Shown: positions 26,684 through 37,226, numbered from the stretch's first letter. The stretch is DNA of 64,000 nucleotides from CAWCKS01 sp963763485 (GCA_963763485.1 CAVXOW010000006.1:930001-994000); one strand, 5' to 3'. A program made the numbers and translations. Notes: generated by a model not told the origin, from the letters alone.

Positions 26684-27629
26684 TCAGGACACCTCGGGAC
26701 CAAACACCGCGGCGACCGCCCCCGCCACATCGGCGTGTCCACGGCGGCGTCGAACCGGCTCGGCATCGACGACCCGCCACGCGCTGCGGTCCGCCAGCAG
26801 CGCACGCACCACCGCATTGTTCAGCTTGTGACCGGGGCGCACTGCGTTATAGCGCCCGAGCAGCGGCAGCCCGGCCAGCGCAAGATCACCGACCACGTCG
26901 AGCACCTTGTGGCGAACGAACTCGTCGCGGTAGCGCAGGCCTTCCAAGTTCAGTATGCGCTTTGAGTCATAGACGATCGTGTTGTCCAGCGAAGCGCCGC
27001 GGGCGTAGCCGGCACTCCAGAGCTTCGCCTGGTCTTCCATGCAGCCGAAGGTGCGCGCGCGGCAAATATCGCTGCGGAAGCTTGCGGCCGACACTTCGAA
27101 GGTGAAAGCCTGGCGGCCGATCTGCGGATGCGCAAAGTTGATCTCGACATCGGCGCGGAAGCCATTGGCGTACGGCACAAGCCCGCCGACCGACTCGCCA
27201 ATCACGACACGCACCGGCTTCAACACTTCGATGAAGCGGCGCGGTGCGGCAAGCTCGATGACGCCGGCGTGATCGATCGCATCGACAAACGGCGCCGCGC
27301 TGCCGTCCATGATCGGCACTTCCGGTCCGTCGATTTCGATCGTGGCGTTGTCGACGCCCATCCCGCGCAGCGACGCGAGGACGTGTTCGGCGGTCGAGAC
27401 CAGCGGACCGTCGGCATCGCCGAGCACGGTTGCGAATTCGGTTGCGATGACCGCGTCGGCGCTCGCGCGGACCTCGCGGTCGGCGCCATCGAAGTCCGGT
27501 GCGGATGAAGAGGTAGCCGGCGTCGGCATCGGCGGGGCCGAGGTTGACGGTCACAGGCAGTCCGGAATGAACACCGATCCCCGTCACCGTGACGGACGAT
27601 CCGAGCGTAGTCTGCCGGATGGATTTCAT
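26684..27629 (-). CDS. lpxC: UDP-3-O-acyl-GlcNAc deacetylase, one frameshift
   Basis: Zinc enzyme for the first committed step of lipid A synthesis. The start M-K-S-I-R-Q-T-T-L at 27629 is the family N-terminus. Zinc ligands are seen in S-T-A-E-H-V-L-A-S-L and H-K-V-L-D-V-V-G-D-L, and the catalytic-region histidine in G-H-K-L-N-N. One extra G near 27499 (CACCGGACTTC, expected CACCGACTTC) splits F-I-R-T/D-F-D-G-A-D-R-E. Corrected length 314. LpxC is essential, so this break is very unlikely to be real. Confidence 0.92.
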
Positions 27630-28015
27630 TCGCAGTTGCCTGACCTTTGAACGCGAACAACCTTCGAGACCGTCAACGCCTGCGCGCACGACTCAAGAAT
27701 GCTGCTGGTTCAATCCCCAAGTTCCCGGCTCCCCGCTGCTCAATATGACCCCCGAATGTCCCCTTGAGCAGCGAAGCAGTGCGGTAACCTTAGACACCGA
27801 TGAAGAATTGGCCACTCACGCTTCTTTACGGATTGTTACCCCAAACCCGCCGCAATCGCGCCAAGCGTTTACCAAATTCGGCGCTGTGGAAAACCCTGCA
27901 AATTGGTGGGAATATATAAGCACCGTCAGCAAGTTACGCGGCGCCGGTCCTTCAAAGAAAACTGCCCCCGCCTGAGCCAGGCGGGGGCAGCGCAGTTCTC
28001 AATTGTTACAGCCGC
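27630..28015. other. lpxC-ftsZ intergenic region
   Basis: About 385 bases with lower GC than the flanks. The end next to ftsZ holds its terminator (27962-27990). The rest presumably contains the lpxC promoter, with AT-rich stretches near 27885-27930 (GGTGGGAATATATAAGC). No gene is visible. Confidence 0.6.
27962..27990 (-). terminator. Rho-independent terminator of ftsZ
   Basis: Read on the minus strand, a 12-bp GC stem (CTGCCCCCGCCT / AGGCGGGGGCAG) with a five-base loop is followed at once by TTTTCTTT. It lies 26 bases past the ftsZ stop and should end the dcw transcript before lpxC. Confidence 0.85.
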
Positions 28016-29816
28016 TCACGTCGACTGCCGCCGCAGGAAAGCTGGGATATCCAAGTGATCGTCCCCCGGGGCTTGCGGATTCGCCGGTGCGGTTCGGCCG
28101 TGCGAATCGAGCCCCTGCGGAGCGGGGCGCGGCGCGTATTCAGAAACCGGCGCCTGCGGCCTCAGCGGGCGCGATGGCGGACGCTCGGGCAGCGGCGGCA
28201 TCGCCGGACCGGCGGCACGGGCCGCGATCGGCGGCTCGGTCTCCTCGTCGCGCCGGCCAAGGCCGACATTGGCGAGACGCTGCAGCAGCGACAGCCGGTT
28301 CTTCTGCGGGTGATCTTCGACCGCCTCGCCGCGGGCCTTGCGGATTTCGGCCTGCGCCGGCATCGGCAGTTCGTCGAACTTCGGCATGCGCGGCGTCCGG
28401 TTTGGAATCCGCTCCGGTGCCGGCGGGATGAAGGCAGCCGAAGCCGGCGGCTCGTGCATGTCGGTGACCGTCGGCCGCGGGCTCGGTAAACAGCGTAGGC
28501 TTCGGCGCGACCGGGCGTACTGTCACATCACCATAAGTGCCGGCGTGCTCCGCCACCGGCGGTGCAGTGGGCGCGGCCGCCTGCGTCGGCGCAACAGCAG
28601 CGGCTATTGCAGCGAGCGCGGCACGCTCGACGCTCTCAGGCCGCTGCACCGGATGCGGCGCGATGGCCTGCGCCGGCGCGGCGGGGCGTTGCGCATCGGC
28701 CTGCGCCATGCGCTCTGCCATGCGATTGGTGTCGGCGCGCAGCCGTGCGGTCAAGTCGGCAAGTCGGCTCTCGGGCGACGGCACCGCAGGCGCAGCAGCC
28801 TGAACCGGCTGCACTGCGGCGGCTGCCGGCTTCGAGCGCGCCGCCGGAACCGCGCTGTCGATGCCGGTCGCGACAACAGACACGCGGATCACGCCGTCGA
28901 GGCTCTCGTCGAACGTCGCGCCAACGATGATGTTGGCGTCCTGGTCGACTTCCTCGCGAATGCGCGTTGCCGCCTCGTCGACTTCGAACAGCGTCAGATC
29001 CTTGCCGCCGGTGATCGAGATCAACAGGCCGCGTGCGCCCTTCATCGAGGAGTCGTCGATCAGCGGATTGGCGATCGCCGCTTCCGCCGCGGTCAGCGCG
29101 CGCTTCTCGCCGCCGGCTTCACCGGTGCCCATCATCGCCTTGCCCATCTCGCGCATCACGGCGCGGACGTCGGCGAAGTCGAGGTTGATCAGGCCTTCCT
29201 TCACCATCAGGTCGGTGATGCAGGCAACGCCGGAATACAGCACCTGGTCGGCCATCGCGAAGGCATCGGCGAAGGTGGTCTTCTCGTTGGCGATCCGGAA
29301 CAGGTTCTGGTTCGGGATGATCAGGAGCGTGTCGACGCCCTTCTGCAGATCGGTGATGCCGGTCTCGGCAGTGCGCATGCGGCGCTGGCCTTCGAAGTGG
29401 AACGGCTTGGTCACCACGCCGACGGTGAGGATGCCCATTTCGCGCGCGGTCTTGGCGATGACCGGCGCGGCGCCGGTGCCGGTGCCGCCGCCCATGCCGG
29501 CGGTGACGAACACCATGTTCGCGCCGGACAGGTGATCGCGGATTTCGTCGATCACTTCCTGCGCCGCGGCCGCGCCGACGTCGGGCTGCGACCCGGCGCC
29601 GAGGCCTTGCGTGACGTGCGCACCCATCTGGATGATGCGCTCAGCCTTCGACATGGTCAGCGCCTGCGCATCGGTGTTGGCGACGACGAAGTCGACACCC
29701 TGCAGGCCCGCGGTGATCATGTTGTTGACGGCGTTGCCGCCGGCGCCGCCGACGCCGAACACCGTGATGCGCGGCCGAAGTTCGCGAATGTCGGGGATTT
29801 GAAGATTGATGGTCAT
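28016..29816 (-). CDS. ftsZ: Cell division protein FtsZ, one frameshift
   Basis: Tubulin-like GTPase that forms the division ring. GTP-binding signature G-M-G-G-G-T-G-T-G-A-A-P near residue 110 and the synergy loop (V-N-L-D-F-A-D-V) are intact. A long Ala/Pro/Gln-rich linker of roughly 200 residues leads to the conserved C-terminal peptide D-I-P-A-F-L-R-R-Q, which binds FtsA. One extra G near 28472 (GCGGCCGACGG, expected GCGCCGACGG) shifts the frame in the linker. Corrected length 599, as in Bradyrhizobium-type FtsZ. The ATG at 29816 follows GAGAGGC. Confidence 0.93.
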
Positions 29817-29911
29817 GATTGCCTCTCGATTACGCGTGCGGCCTGCCGCAGGTTGGTCCGGTCGCTCGCCGGAGGAAGGGTGAAACGCTCTGAGCAACTG
29901 CAACTATTGTT

Positions 29912-29955
29912 TGCGCAGTCCGCAGGAAAACCGGTGCCCACTTTTCCGGACATGC
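29912..29955. repeat. GATC-type palindromic repeat copy
   Basis: TGCGCAGTCCGCAGGAAAAC to TTTTCCGGACATGCG, related to 16500 and 36003. It ends one base before the ftsA stop codon and occupies most of the ftsA-ftsZ gap. Confidence 0.6.
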
Positions 29956-29956
29956 G

Positions 29957-31279
29957 TTAAAATCCGTCGCGAAGCCATTGGCTGACCTTTCCGAAGTAGC
30001 CGTCGGTTCCCGTCCGCAGGGAGCGCACGCGGCGCGGCTCGACATGTTCGAGGTGGGCGAATTGCGGATAGACTAGGAGGCCCGCGGCAACCGCGAATGA
30101 CGGATTCTTGGCTTCGTTCGGCAGGCGTCCGAGGCCGAGCGGCCGGCCGATGCGGACCGGACGTTTCAGGATCTGGCTCGCGAGATCCGCCATGCCGTTA
30201 AGTTGCGAGCCGCCGCCGGTGAGCACGACTTGGGCCTGCGGCTCGGCTGCCAACGGCGATTCCGCGAGACGGTCGCGGACCATCTCGAAGATCTCCTCGA
30301 CGCGCTGGCGCACGATGTTGGCGATAGCTCCGCGCGACACGATCCGTGGCGCATCCCGTTCCTGATCGCTGGCCGGTGGAATCGTCATGAGTTCGCGCGC
30401 GTCCAGCCCACCGGGCAGCACGGTGCCATATAACGTCTTGATTCGCTCGGCATCCGCAACGGACGTGCCGATGCCACGGGCGAGATCCGTGGTGATGTGA
30501 TGGCCGCCAACCGCGAAGCCGGTCGCATGAACGAAGCGGCCGAGCGAAAAGGTCGCCATCGATGTCGTTCCGGCGCCGAGGTCGACGACGGCCGCCGACA
30601 AATCCGATTCACCATCGGTCATGACCGACAGACCCGCGACATAGGGACTTGCCGCGATCGCTTCGACCGTGAGGTGGCAACGCTCGACCACCAGCATGAG
30701 ATTGCCGACTACGGTCGAATCCGCGGTCACCACATTTGCCTCGATGCCGAACTGGCGCGCCACCATGCCCTTCGGATCACGCACGCCCTTGACGCCGTCG
30801 AGAGCGTAGCCGACCGGCAGCGCATGCAGCACCGTCCGGCCGTCGCCGGTTGCGTGCGCAGCGCCCGCGCTCATCACCCGCCCGATGTCGCCTGATCCGA
30901 TCGGGCCGCTGCGAATGTCGGCAGAAGCTTCGATCAATTGGCCCTGCAGGCGCCCGCCCGACACCGAGAGCAACACGGCTTCGACGCGCACGCCGGCCGA
31001 GCGCTCCGCCATCGCAACCGCCTGGCGCACGGCAAGCTCGGCCTCCGCGGAATCGACCACCGCCCCGGCCTTGATGCCGCGGGATTGGATGTAACTCAGC
31101 CCGATGACCTCGATGGCATGGGTGCGGCCAATCAATGCGTCACTTGGCGCGCAGGGTTTCAGCCGTGCGATCAGGCACGCGATCTTGCTGGTGCCGACGT
31201 CAAGCGCCGCGACCAACGTCGTTCGATTGGCCGGAACCGGCTTCATTTTCGGCGCGGGCTTGCGATGGGCGCCGCTCAT
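29957..31279 (-). CDS. ftsA: Cell division protein FtsA
   Basis: Actin-like ATPase that tethers FtsZ to the membrane. Actin-fold motifs: A-L-D-V-G-T-S-K-I (phosphate 1), V-V-D-L-G-A-G-T-T-S (phosphate 2) and V-V-L-T-G-G-G-S-Q-L (adenosine). The C-terminus Y-F-G-K-V-S-Q-W-L-R-D-G-F is the amphipathic membrane-binding helix. 440 residues. The start overlaps the ftsQ stop (ATGA), so the two are translationally coupled. Confidence 0.95.
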   Translation of the reverse strand: MSGAHRKPAPKMKPVPANRTTLVAALDVGTSKIACLIARLKPCAPSDALIGRTHAIEVIGLSYIQSRGIKAGAVVDSAEAELAVRQAVAMAERSAGVRVEAVLLSVSGGRLQGQLIEASADIRSGPIGSGDIGRVMSAGAAHATGDGRTVLHALPVGYALDGVKGVRDPKGMVARQFGIEANVVTADSTVVGNLMLVVERCHLTVEAIAASPYVAGLSVMTDGESDLSAAVVDLGAGTTSMATFSLGRFVHATGFAVGGHHITTDLARGIGTSVADAERIKTLYGTVLPGGLDARELMTIPPASDQERDAPRIVSRGAIANIVRQRVEEIFEMVRDRLAESPLAAEPQAQVVLTGGGSQLNGMADLASQILKRPVRIGRPLGLGRLPNEAKNPSFAVAAGLLVYPQFAHLEHVEPRRVRSLRTGTDGYFGKVSQWLRDGF

Positions 31280-32259
31280 GCGTCGGTCGCCTTCTTCTTG
31301 GTCCTGGCCTTCAGAGCGTCGGCGCGCGCCTGGGCGGCCTCATCGGACAGCCTGACCGTGATGCGATCGGGCAGACGCAGATCGATTGCGACGATGTCGC
31401 GCGAGAACAGGTGCTCGTCATGATCGAGCTTGCTCAGCCGGTCGAGCGCGGCGGTGACGCCGGTCTCGGGGAGGCGGACATCGAGCCCACTGGCGAGCCG
31501 GAGATTCCAGCGGCGTTCGCCAACGAACACGATCGCCTTCACCGCCTCGCGAATCCGCGGATAGGCGGCGACGACATTGAGGAAGTCCTTGGCGTGGGTC
31601 TCCGCGCCCTTGCCGACCACGAGTGGCAACGACGCGAAGCGGCGCGCCACAAAGGGCTCGAGCACTGCGCCGTTCTCGGCGATCACCGAGACGCGCTTCT
31701 CGTCCTGCCACAGCGCGAACGCGGAGCGCTCGGTGATGTCGATTGCGAGTTTGTCCGGATAGAGCTTGAGCACCGTCGCGTCGGCGATCCACGGATTGGA
31801 CTTCAGGCGATCGCGGACGTCGCCGGCGTCGAGGAACAGCAGCGAGCGCTTGCCAGTGATGCCGCCGGTCGCGAGAACTTCGTCCTGGTTGAGCTGCTTG
31901 CGGCCGTTGATGGTGATCGACGCAATGCGGAAGCCGGCAGAATTGGCCAGCGCGTCGCGCGTGTCGCGCAGCGCCGTCGCCATCTCCTCGACATGGCCGC
32001 CCTTGATCGCGCCGAACACCGCGCTGCCACCGAGAATCAGCAGCGTCGCGGCAGCCCCCGCGCCGCGCGGCGTCAGCCGCTCGAGCAGTAACAGCGTACG
32101 GCTCTTGCGCTCTGGCGTGACGACAGCCTGGCGCGTTCCTGGCTTTGACGATCTTGGCTTTGACGATGCAGCGGAGCGCGATCGATTCAGGAGCGCGCGC
32201 GCGACAGACCTCGGTCGCGGCTCCCTCCCCGGTCCAGCAAAGTGTCCTCCACCGTCCAT
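31276..32259 (-). CDS. ftsQ: Cell division protein FtsQ
   Basis: Bitopic divisome protein: a basic cytoplasmic N-terminus of about 75 residues, one transmembrane helix (A-A-A-T-L-L-I-L-G-G-S-A-V-F-G), a POTRA domain starting F-R-I-A-S-I-T-I-N-G-R-K-Q-L, then the FtsQ beta domain (N-P-W-I-A-D-A-T-V) and a basic tail. It links FtsB/FtsL to early division proteins. The long N-terminal tail is common in this order. The exact start is uncertain; several in-frame codons exist. Confidence 0.9.
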   Translation of the reverse strand: MDGGGHFAGPGREPRPRSVARALLNRSRSAASSKPRSSKPGTRQAVVTPERKSRTLLLLERLTPRGAGAAATLLILGGSAVFGAIKGGHVEEMATALRDTRDALANSAGFRIASITINGRKQLNQDEVLATGGITGKRSLLFLDAGDVRDRLKSNPWIADATVLKLYPDKLAIDITERSAFALWQDEKRVSVIAENGAVLEPFVARRFASLPLVVGKGAETHAKDFLNVVAAYPRIREAVKAIVFVGERRWNLRLASGLDVRLPETGVTAALDRLSKLDHDEHLFSRDIVAIDLRLPDRITVRLSDEAAQARADALKARTKKKATDA

Positions 32260-32553
32260 CGAACAAGCTCGTCAAACGTTTGCGCCCGCACGTGGTGCGG
32301 GCTTTGACGCAGCTGACGTCCTTGTCTTGCCGACCCTCGATCGAGTTCATCGATGCGCTCGCCGGCGCGGAAAAACCCGCACGGCTCACGCCCGGCAACC
32401 AAGCGCACGCTGCGCCGCCGCCGTTAACCTTCGGGCTTCCTGGTAAACAAATGGTAAAATCGGTGGGATCACGACCGATTTTGATACGAGTTTTGAAGAG
32501 TTTGCGGCAAAATCCGCACGATTTCAGGGACCTGGGTGACCGGCCCGACTGGC
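32260..32553. other. ddlB-ftsQ intergenic region
   Basis: About 290 bases with an AT-richer patch near 32440-32525 (GGTAAACAAATGGTAAAATC). It may hold a secondary promoter for ftsQAZ. No gene or repeat was identified. Confidence 0.45.
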
Positions 32554-33543
32554 CTACCTGTGGGCGTACTTGATCGCCAGTACAATCTGGTCGTTAAGGA
32601 AATCAGCGAATGCGACGCCCTGCGCGTCAAGGGCCTTCGGATAGAGCGACGCCTTGGTCAGGCCCGGCAAGGTGTTGGTTTCGAGGTAGACGATGCCGTT
32701 GGCCGACACGATGAAGTCGGAGCGCGTGTAGCCGCGGCACGACAGCGCGCGATGCGCCTTCATCGCATTGTCCTGCAGTTGCGCCGTGATCTCCGGCGCG
32801 AAGCGGCCCGGACAGATCTCCTGCGTCGATTTGAGCAGATATTTTGCGGTGTAGTCGAACACTCCCTCTGCCGGGATGATCTCGACGGGCGGCAGGGCGA
32901 TCATCGTGCCATCCGATCGCTCAAGCACGCCACAGGTCGCTTCAACTCCCGCGACGAACGGTTCGATCAGATACTCCTCCGTCACCGCGGCGGTGCGAAC
33001 GGCAACAAGGTCCTGCTTGGCGTTGACGAAGATCACGCCATAGCTCGATCCATCGCGCACCGGCTTCGCCACCAGCCTGCCACACTCGGCGAGCGCCTGG
33101 TCGATATTCTCAAGCGTAATGATCGGCGACGTCTGCACGCCGCCGAGCTCGGCGAAGCGCTTGGCCGCGATCTTGTCGAACGCGATGTAGGACGACGCGG
33201 AGCCCGATCCGGTAAAGGGAACGCCGCGCATCTCGCACATGACCTGCAGCTCGCCGTTCTCGGCGCGACCGCCGTGCAGCCCGAGTAGCAGCACGCGATC
33301 GTCTGCTCTGGCGGCGTCGAGCGCCTGCTCGATCTTGCCGATCATGCGGCCCGGCGCGGCGAAATCGATCTCGAATGGCCGCGTATGTCCAAGCAGCGCC
33401 TCGGATTTGACTTCACGTACGGTGTCATCGATGTCCCAAAACCACAGGTCGGCTTCGGGCAAAGCCTGATACAGCGATTGGGCCGAGGCGACCGAAACCA
33501 GCCGCTCCTTGTTGGTACCGCCGAAAAGAATTGTCGTGCGCAT
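32554..33543 (-). CDS. ddlB: D-alanine--D-alanine ligase
   Basis: ATP-grasp enzyme joining two D-alanines for peptidoglycan precursors. The N-terminus L-F-G-G-T-N-K-E-R matches the Ddl loop G-G-x-S-x-E. The ATP-grasp core includes K-P-V-R-D-G-S-S-Y-G-V and S-C-R-G-Y-T-R-S-D-F, and the metal-binding end L-E-T-N-T-L-P-G-L-T. 329 residues. Its ATG at 33543 overlaps the murB stop (TGATG). Position between murB and ftsQ is the standard dcw order. The opening loop differs somewhat from classical DdlB, so substrate preference should not be assumed. Confidence 0.85.
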   Translation of the reverse strand: MRTTILFGGTNKERLVSVASAQSLYQALPEADLWFWDIDDTVREVKSEALLGHTRPFEIDFAAPGRMIGKIEQALDAARADDRVLLLGLHGGRAENGELQVMCEMRGVPFTGSGSASSYIAFDKIAAKRFAELGGVQTSPIITLENIDQALAECGRLVAKPVRDGSSYGVIFVNAKQDLVAVRTAAVTEEYLIEPFVAGVEATCGVLERSDGTMIALPPVEIIPAEGVFDYTAKYLLKSTQEICPGRFAPEITAQLQDNAMKAHRALSCRGYTRSDFIVSANGIVYLETNTLPGLTKASLYPKALDAQGVAFADFLNDQIVLAIKYAHR

Positions 33544-34467
33544 CAGTTTCGTTCTATCCCGATCCGCTTGATTTCCCAGTGCAACTCGATTCCACAACTC
33601 GCCTTCACCCGCGCGCGGACGGTTTCGCCAAGCGCCTCAATATCATGACCGCTGGCGTTGCCGGTGTTGATCAGAAAGTTGCAGTGCATTGTCGAGACCT
33701 GGGCTCCGCCGACCGTGAGCCCACGGCAACCGGCCGAGTTCGATCAGCTTCCATGCACTTTGCCCCGGAGGATTCTTGAAGGTCGAGCCGCCGGTTTTCT
33801 CCCGGATCGGCTGCGCGGTTTCGCGATGGTGTTGAACTTCATTCATGCGGTCGCGAATTGCCTGAGGCTCAGTAATCCGGCCGCGAAACAACGCCGAGGT
33901 GAAGATAACGCCATCCTCTACGCCGCTGTTGCGATAGGCAAATTTCATGTCAGCGTTGCTGAAAGTCTTGATGGCGCCGCGACGCGTAATGCCGCGCGCT
34001 TCAACCATAACATCTTTGGTCTCGCCGCCATTGGCGCCGGCGTTCATGCGCAGTGCACCGCCGACGGAGCCGGGAATCCCGAACAGGAACTCCAGCCCGG
34101 AAATATTTGCGGCGGCAGCAACTTCAGCGACGCGCTTGTCCAGCGCGATGGCGCCGGCGCGCACGGTATCACCTTCGGCGATGACTTCTCTGAACGCGCG
34201 CGGCGAGAGGCGTATGACCACACCCGCGATGCCGCCATCGCGCACGATCAAATTCGAGCCGACACCAACGGGATAGATCGGAATGTTCTCCGGCAGCTTC
34301 GCGAGGAAATAGGCGAGATCGTCTTCGTCCGCCGGCGTGAAAAGCACTTGCGCCGGACCGCCGACGCGAAACCAGGTGAGCGGCGCCATGTCCTGATTGG
34401 CGGCGAGACGGCCGCGCAGCTGCGGCATGCGCGCTTTCAAGTCGGGCGTGATGTCGGGAAAGGCCAC
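33543..34467 (-). CDS. murB: UDP-N-acetylenolpyruvoylglucosamine reductase, one frameshift
   Basis: FAD enzyme that makes UDP-MurNAc with NADPH. FAD-binding features: W-F-R-V-G-G-P-A, P-V-G-V-G-S-N-L-I-V-R-D-G-G and G-I-P-G-S-V-G-G-A-L-R-M-N-A-G. Type I C-terminal part includes G-G-S-T-F-K-N-P and, after correction, S-T-M-H-C-N-F-L-I-N-T-G-N-A. One extra base at about 33733 (CTCGGCCGG, expected CTCGCCGG) breaks the frame. Corrected length 307, ending in an overlap with ddlB. Essential enzyme, so the break is probably an error. Confidence 0.92.
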
Positions 34468-34472
34468 GTCGG

Positions 34473-35877
34473 TCAGCCCAGTGCCTTCAATTCATCGGGC
34501 AGCGCATAAGCCCACTGCGTGATGTTGCCGGCACCTAGGCAAACCACGTAATCACCGCTTTTCGCGAGGCCGTGCACGATGCCGGCGAGTTGCTGTGAGC
34601 CGTCGAGCGGCACCACCTCGCGGTGGCCATGGGCGCGCAAGCCCGCGACGAAGTGATCGCGGTCGACGCCTGATATCGGCGTCTCGCCGGCCGCATAAAC
34701 CTCGGCGACAATAACGGCGTCGGCGTCGTTGAAGCAGGTGCAGAATTCCTCGAACAGTGATTGCAGACGGGTGTAGCGATGCGGCTGCACCACGGCGATG
34801 ACGCGGCTCCTGGTCGAGTCGCGGGCGGCCTTCAGCACCGCGGCGATCTCGACCGGATGATGCCCGTAGTCGTCGATCACGGTGACGCCGTTCCACTCGC
34901 CGGTGCGGGTGAAGCGCCGCTTGACCCCGCCGAAGCCGGCCAGCGCCTTGCGGATGAGGTCATCGGCAATGCCGAGTTCGTGGGCCACCGCAATCGCCGC
35001 GGTAGCGTTCCAGGCGTTGTGACGGCCGGGCATCGGCAGCGCGAGATCGGTGATCTCGTGGGTCGTGGTGCCGGCGCGGTCGCGAAAGATCACCTTGAAG
35101 CGCGAACCGCCATTGGCCGCGGTGAGGTCGACCAGCCGGACATCGGCCTGCGGATTTTCGCCGTAGGTGATGATGCGCCGGTCCTCGATCTTGCCGACCA
35201 GCGCCTGCACCACCGGATGATCGGTGCACATCACGGCAAAGCCGTAGAACGGCAGGTTCTCAACGAAATTGCGAAAGGCGTCCTGCACCGCCTCAAACGT
35301 CTTGAAGTAATCGAGATGCTCGGGGTCGATGTTGGTGACGATTGCGACCTCAGTCGGCAGCTTCAGGAACGTGCCGTCGCTTTCATCGGCCTCGACCACC
35401 ATCCAGTCGCCGGCGCCAAGCCGGGTGTTGGTGCCATAGGCGTTGATGATGCCGCCGTTGATGACGGTCGGGTCGAGATTTCCGGCCTCCAGCAGGGCCG
35501 CGACCATCGAGGTCGTCGTGGTCTTGCCATGGGTGCCGGCGATCGACACGCAGCTCTTCAGCCGCATCAGCTCGGCGAGCATTTCGGCCCGCCGCACGAC
35601 CGGGATGCGCTGGGCGCGCGCCGGTCACCAGCTCTGGATTGTCGCGCTTGACCGCGGACGAGACGACGACAACGTGAGCACCACCGACGTTCTCGGCCTT
35701 ATGTCCGATCGCAACTTGAATTCCCTTGTCGCGCAGGCGCTTGACGTTGGCACCTTCGGCGATGTCCGAACCCTGAACCGTGTAGCCGAGGTTGCAAAGC
35801 ACTTCGGCAATGCCGCTCATGCCGATGCCGCCGATGCCGACAAAGTGGATAGGGCCGGTCTTTTCGGGCAGTCGCAT
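34473..35877 (-). CDS. murC: UDP-N-acetylmuramate--L-alanine ligase, one frameshift
   Basis: Adds L-Ala to UDP-MurNAc. N-terminal Rossmann motif H-F-V-G-I-G-G-I-G-M-S-G-I-A, ATP loop G-T-H-G-K-T-T-T-T-S, and the Mur ligase central and C-terminal domains are all present. One extra base near 35622 (ACCGGCGCG, expected ACCGCGCG) separates P-E-L-V-T and A-R-A-Q-R-I-P-V-V-R-R-A-E-M-L. Corrected length 467. Five bases separate it from murB. Essential, so the frameshift is probably an error. Confidence 0.93.
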
Positions 35878-36002
35878 GAAGCGTCGTTCCTGTCGCGGTC
35901 AGCAAGCAATACGAGGGCGATATGACTCAAATCGGGCGGAAGGCGTACTGGATGCCCCGCTTTGCCCGAGCAAGACAAGCCCAAACTGGGCATTTTGATT
36001 GC

Positions 36003-36047
36003 GCATGATCTTGTCGGAAAACCGGTACCCACTTTTCCGGATCATGC
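36003..36047. repeat. GATC-type palindromic repeat overlapping the murG stop
   Basis: GCATGATCTTGTCGGAAAAC to CACTTTTCCGGATCATGC, arms GCATGATC/GATCATGC. The stop codon of murG (36042-36044) lies in the right arm. Third copy of the family at 16500 and 29912. Confidence 0.75.
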
Positions 36048-37169
36048 TGCCCCGGGCGCGCTCTGAGCGACCGACAGGCCTGCCACCCTCACAACCAGAT
36101 CGGCGAGCCGCTCGGCGGCGTCGAGCCGGCCGACACCCTGAGCCGCAGCGGCCATGCCGGCGAGCCGCGCAGGCTCAGCTGCGAGCGCTGTGATTTCCGA
36201 GGCCAGCCGCTCCGGCGTAAATTCGGCTTGCGGAATCCGGATCGCGCCACCGGCCTGCATCAACACGCCGGCATTGGCGAACTGATCCTGGTCGATCGCG
36301 CCGGGCAGCGGCACCAGGATTGCCGGCCGCCCGAGCGCAGCGAGCTCGGCGACCGTGCCGGCACCAGAACGCGAGACCACAAGGTGAGCTGCGGCAAGGC
36401 GTTGCGGCAGGTCGGTGAAGAATGGCGCAAGCTCGGTGTCGATCTTCAGCGGGTCGTAGATTTGCCTGACACGCGACAGGTCTTCCTCACGGACCTGCTG
36501 CACCAGCTTGATCCGGCGCTGCAGCTCCGGTGCCATCAGCGCGATCGCCGGCGGCACGATGTCGGCCATGATGCGCGCGCCCTGACTACCGCCGAACACG
36601 GTCAGGCAGAACGGCGCGCCGTTCGCGAGTGCGGTGTAAGGCTGCGCGGCGGCGCTGATCACGGCCGGCCGCAACGGCGTGCCCGTCAGTACGCTCTTGC
36701 CGGCGAGACCAGGATCGCGGTCGAACACGCCAGGCAGCGAAGTCGCGATCGCGGTGACGCGCGTGGCCAGCAGACGGTTGGCACGGCCGAGCACCGCGTT
36801 GGAATCGTGGATCACCGTCGGGACATGCAACAATGTTGCGGCCGCAAGCGGCGGCAGGGTCGGATAGCCGCCAAAGCCGACGACGGCGGCGGGCTTCAGC
36901 CGGTTGATCAGCGCCAACGCCTTCACGGTGCCGATCGACAGCATGACGGCCGCGCGCGCCAGCGCGATCGGCGAGCCGCCGCGCAGCGTCTCGCTCGGCA
37001 CCACGTCGAACATGCCATCGGAGAACAGCCCGCTGTACTGGATCGCGCGGGAATCCGTCACCAGCCGCACGCGCAGGCCGCGCTGCATCAGCACCACGCC
37101 GAGCGCCTCGGCCGGGAATAGGTGTCCGCCGGTGCCCCCGGCGGCGAGCAGGATGAGGGCCTCAGTCAT
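36042..37169 (-). CDS. murG: Lipid II synthase MurG
   Basis: Membrane-associated GT28 glycosyltransferase that transfers GlcNAc to lipid I. N-terminal G-loop A-A-G-G-T-G-G-H-L-F-P-A-E-A-L, and C-terminal UDP-GlcNAc site V-S-R-S-G-A-G-T-V-A-E-L-A-A-L-G followed by P-L-P-G-A-I-D-Q-D-Q. 375 residues, normal length. The last few residues and stop are encoded in a palindromic repeat. The start ATG at 37169 lies 57 bases after ftsW. Confidence 0.95.
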   Translation of the reverse strand: MTEALILLAAGGTGGHLFPAEALGVVLMQRGLRVRLVTDSRAIQYSGLFSDGMFDVVPSETLRGGSPIALARAAVMLSIGTVKALALINRLKPAAVVGFGGYPTLPPLAAATLLHVPTVIHDSNAVLGRANRLLATRVTAIATSLPGVFDRDPGLAGKSVLTGTPLRPAVISAAAQPYTALANGAPFCLTVFGGSQGARIMADIVPPAIALMAPELQRRIKLVQQVREEDLSRVRQIYDPLKIDTELAPFFTDLPQRLAAAHLVVSRSGAGTVAELAALGRPAILVPLPGAIDQDQFANAGVLMQAGGAIRIPQAEFTPERLASEITALAAEPARLAGMAAAAQGVGRLDAAERLADLVVRVAGLSVAQSAPGAA

Positions 37170-37226
37170 GCAAAGCTCGCGTTCGCAGAGAAACGTGGCT
37201 CAGGCAAGACGCAACTTGTCGGCCGT

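Noticed and set aside
28338..29960. 540-codon plus-strand frame opposite ftsZ
   Set aside because: Shadow of ftsZ, which carries the tubulin signature on the minus strand.
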